The notes beneath the pieces are model-generated. The model saw nothing but the letters and a program-made list of their open reading frames with translations. It made no database searches and had not been told where the DNA came from. A DNA stretch of 12,827 nt, taken from CAZCBN01 sp964496975. GTDB taxonomy: Bacteria; Planctomycetota; Phycisphaerae; Phycisphaerales; UBA1924. Below are positions 12,526 through 12,827 of the stretch, one piece after another. Within the stretch, counting starts at the first letter, position 1. Each line of letters begins with the position of its first letter. The stretch covers positions 1 to 12,827 of the forward strand of contig CAZCBN010000092.1 of assembly GCA_964496975.1 (NCBI GenBank). Direction: 5' to 3'. A program made the translations under genes and the position numbers.

Positions 12526-12827
12526 ATGCGCTTTGCCGACCGTGTCTCGCTCGCCCTGCCGCCGATCTTTCTCCGGCTGGCGCTGGGCGTGGTCTTTCTC
12601 TGGGCCGGCCTCGTGAAGGTCTTTGACACCGAGAGCTTCCGCGTGAGCGCCCCAGACGCCGCCCTGCTCGCGAACCTGGGCGTCGCGATGCCGACGGTCG
12701 GCGCCTCGCCCGCGGCCGATGCCCCGGCCAGCGCCGCGCCCGCCGTGCGTCCGGTCGACCCCGCCGCGGCCTCACCCGCCGAGCCCGCCCCCTCGGCCCC
12801 CGCGGCCGCCCCCGGTGGCCCCGGGGC
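12526..12827 (+). CDS. DoxX-like integral membrane protein, partial (C-terminus off the right edge)
   Basis: A hundred codons are visible before the window ends. The N-terminus has a transmembrane helix at about 12-32, PIFLRLALGVVFLWAGLVKV, whose RLALGxxFLWAGLxK pattern is the first helix of the DoxX family of small four-helix membrane proteins, some linked to thiosulfate:quinone oxidoreductase or redox stress. After a short amphipathic stretch (to about residue 57) comes a Pro/Ala-rich segment reaching the edge, unusual for DoxX proteins and presumably an extracytoplasmic or linker insert between helices 1 and 2. GAGGAG at 12513-12518, 7 nt before ATG 12526, decides the start over in-frame ATGs at 12502 and 12505. 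Family call rests on one helix, so it is moderate. Confidence 0.65.
   Translation, partial: MRFADRVSLALPPIFLRLALGVVFLWAGLVKVFDTESFRVSAPDAALLANLGVAMPTVGASPAADAPASAAPAVRPVDPAAASPAEPAPSAPAAAPGGPG

Overview
This window is very GC-rich with dense, mostly intact single-copy genes. It looks like a chromosomal segment of a planctomycete, most likely of the class Phycisphaerae. The best lineage clue is the secreted protein at 3651-4313, which ends in a PTPGA / short hydrophobic helix / RRRN tail, the PEP-CTERM-type sorting signal common in that group. A lipoprotein, a probable outer-membrane barrel and weak or absent Shine-Dalgarno sites at several genes fit the same picture. The lineage is an inference; no marker gene in the window fixes it.

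Layout, left to right: (1) a minus-strand partial gene for an ArfB-like peptidyl-tRNA hydrolase running off the left edge, divergent from a plus-strand beta-barrel-like envelope protein (276-1295); (2) a ~400-nt gene-free stretch with an AT-rich promoter-like island and a hairpin-rich leader, leading into a tailed HU-family protein (1702-2223); (3) a lipoprotein with two rhodanese domains (2369-3433); (4) a promoter with a LacI/cre-like operator and a leader hairpin in front of the PEP-CTERM protein, which is closed by a strong intrinsic terminator (4334-4390); (5) a repeat-bearing gap, then the minus-strand pair pabB (6037-7536) and nadA (4599-5942), probably co-transcribed; (6) pyruvate phosphate dikinase with an unusual lysine/alanine-rich N-terminal extension (7770-10595), followed by an array of 8-bp repeats; (7) a divergent pyrimidine-salvage pair, upp (uracil phosphoribosyltransferase, minus) and a yeast-type cytosine deaminase (plus); (8) tRNA-Leu(UAG) on the minus strand; (9) the start of a DoxX-like membrane protein cut by the right edge.

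How it works together: most genes are housekeeping metabolism (NAD, folate, PEP/pyruvate, pyrimidine salvage). The clearest functional unit is the deaminase/upp pair, which would carry cytosine to uracil to UMP. The more unusual signals are non-coding: the octamer array, the purine-rich inverted repeat, the operator overlapping the PEP-CTERM gene promoter, a recurring TGCTA motif in front of plus-strand genes, and the structured leader of the HU gene. I see no mobile element, CRISPR array, defence island or clearly new multi-gene system.
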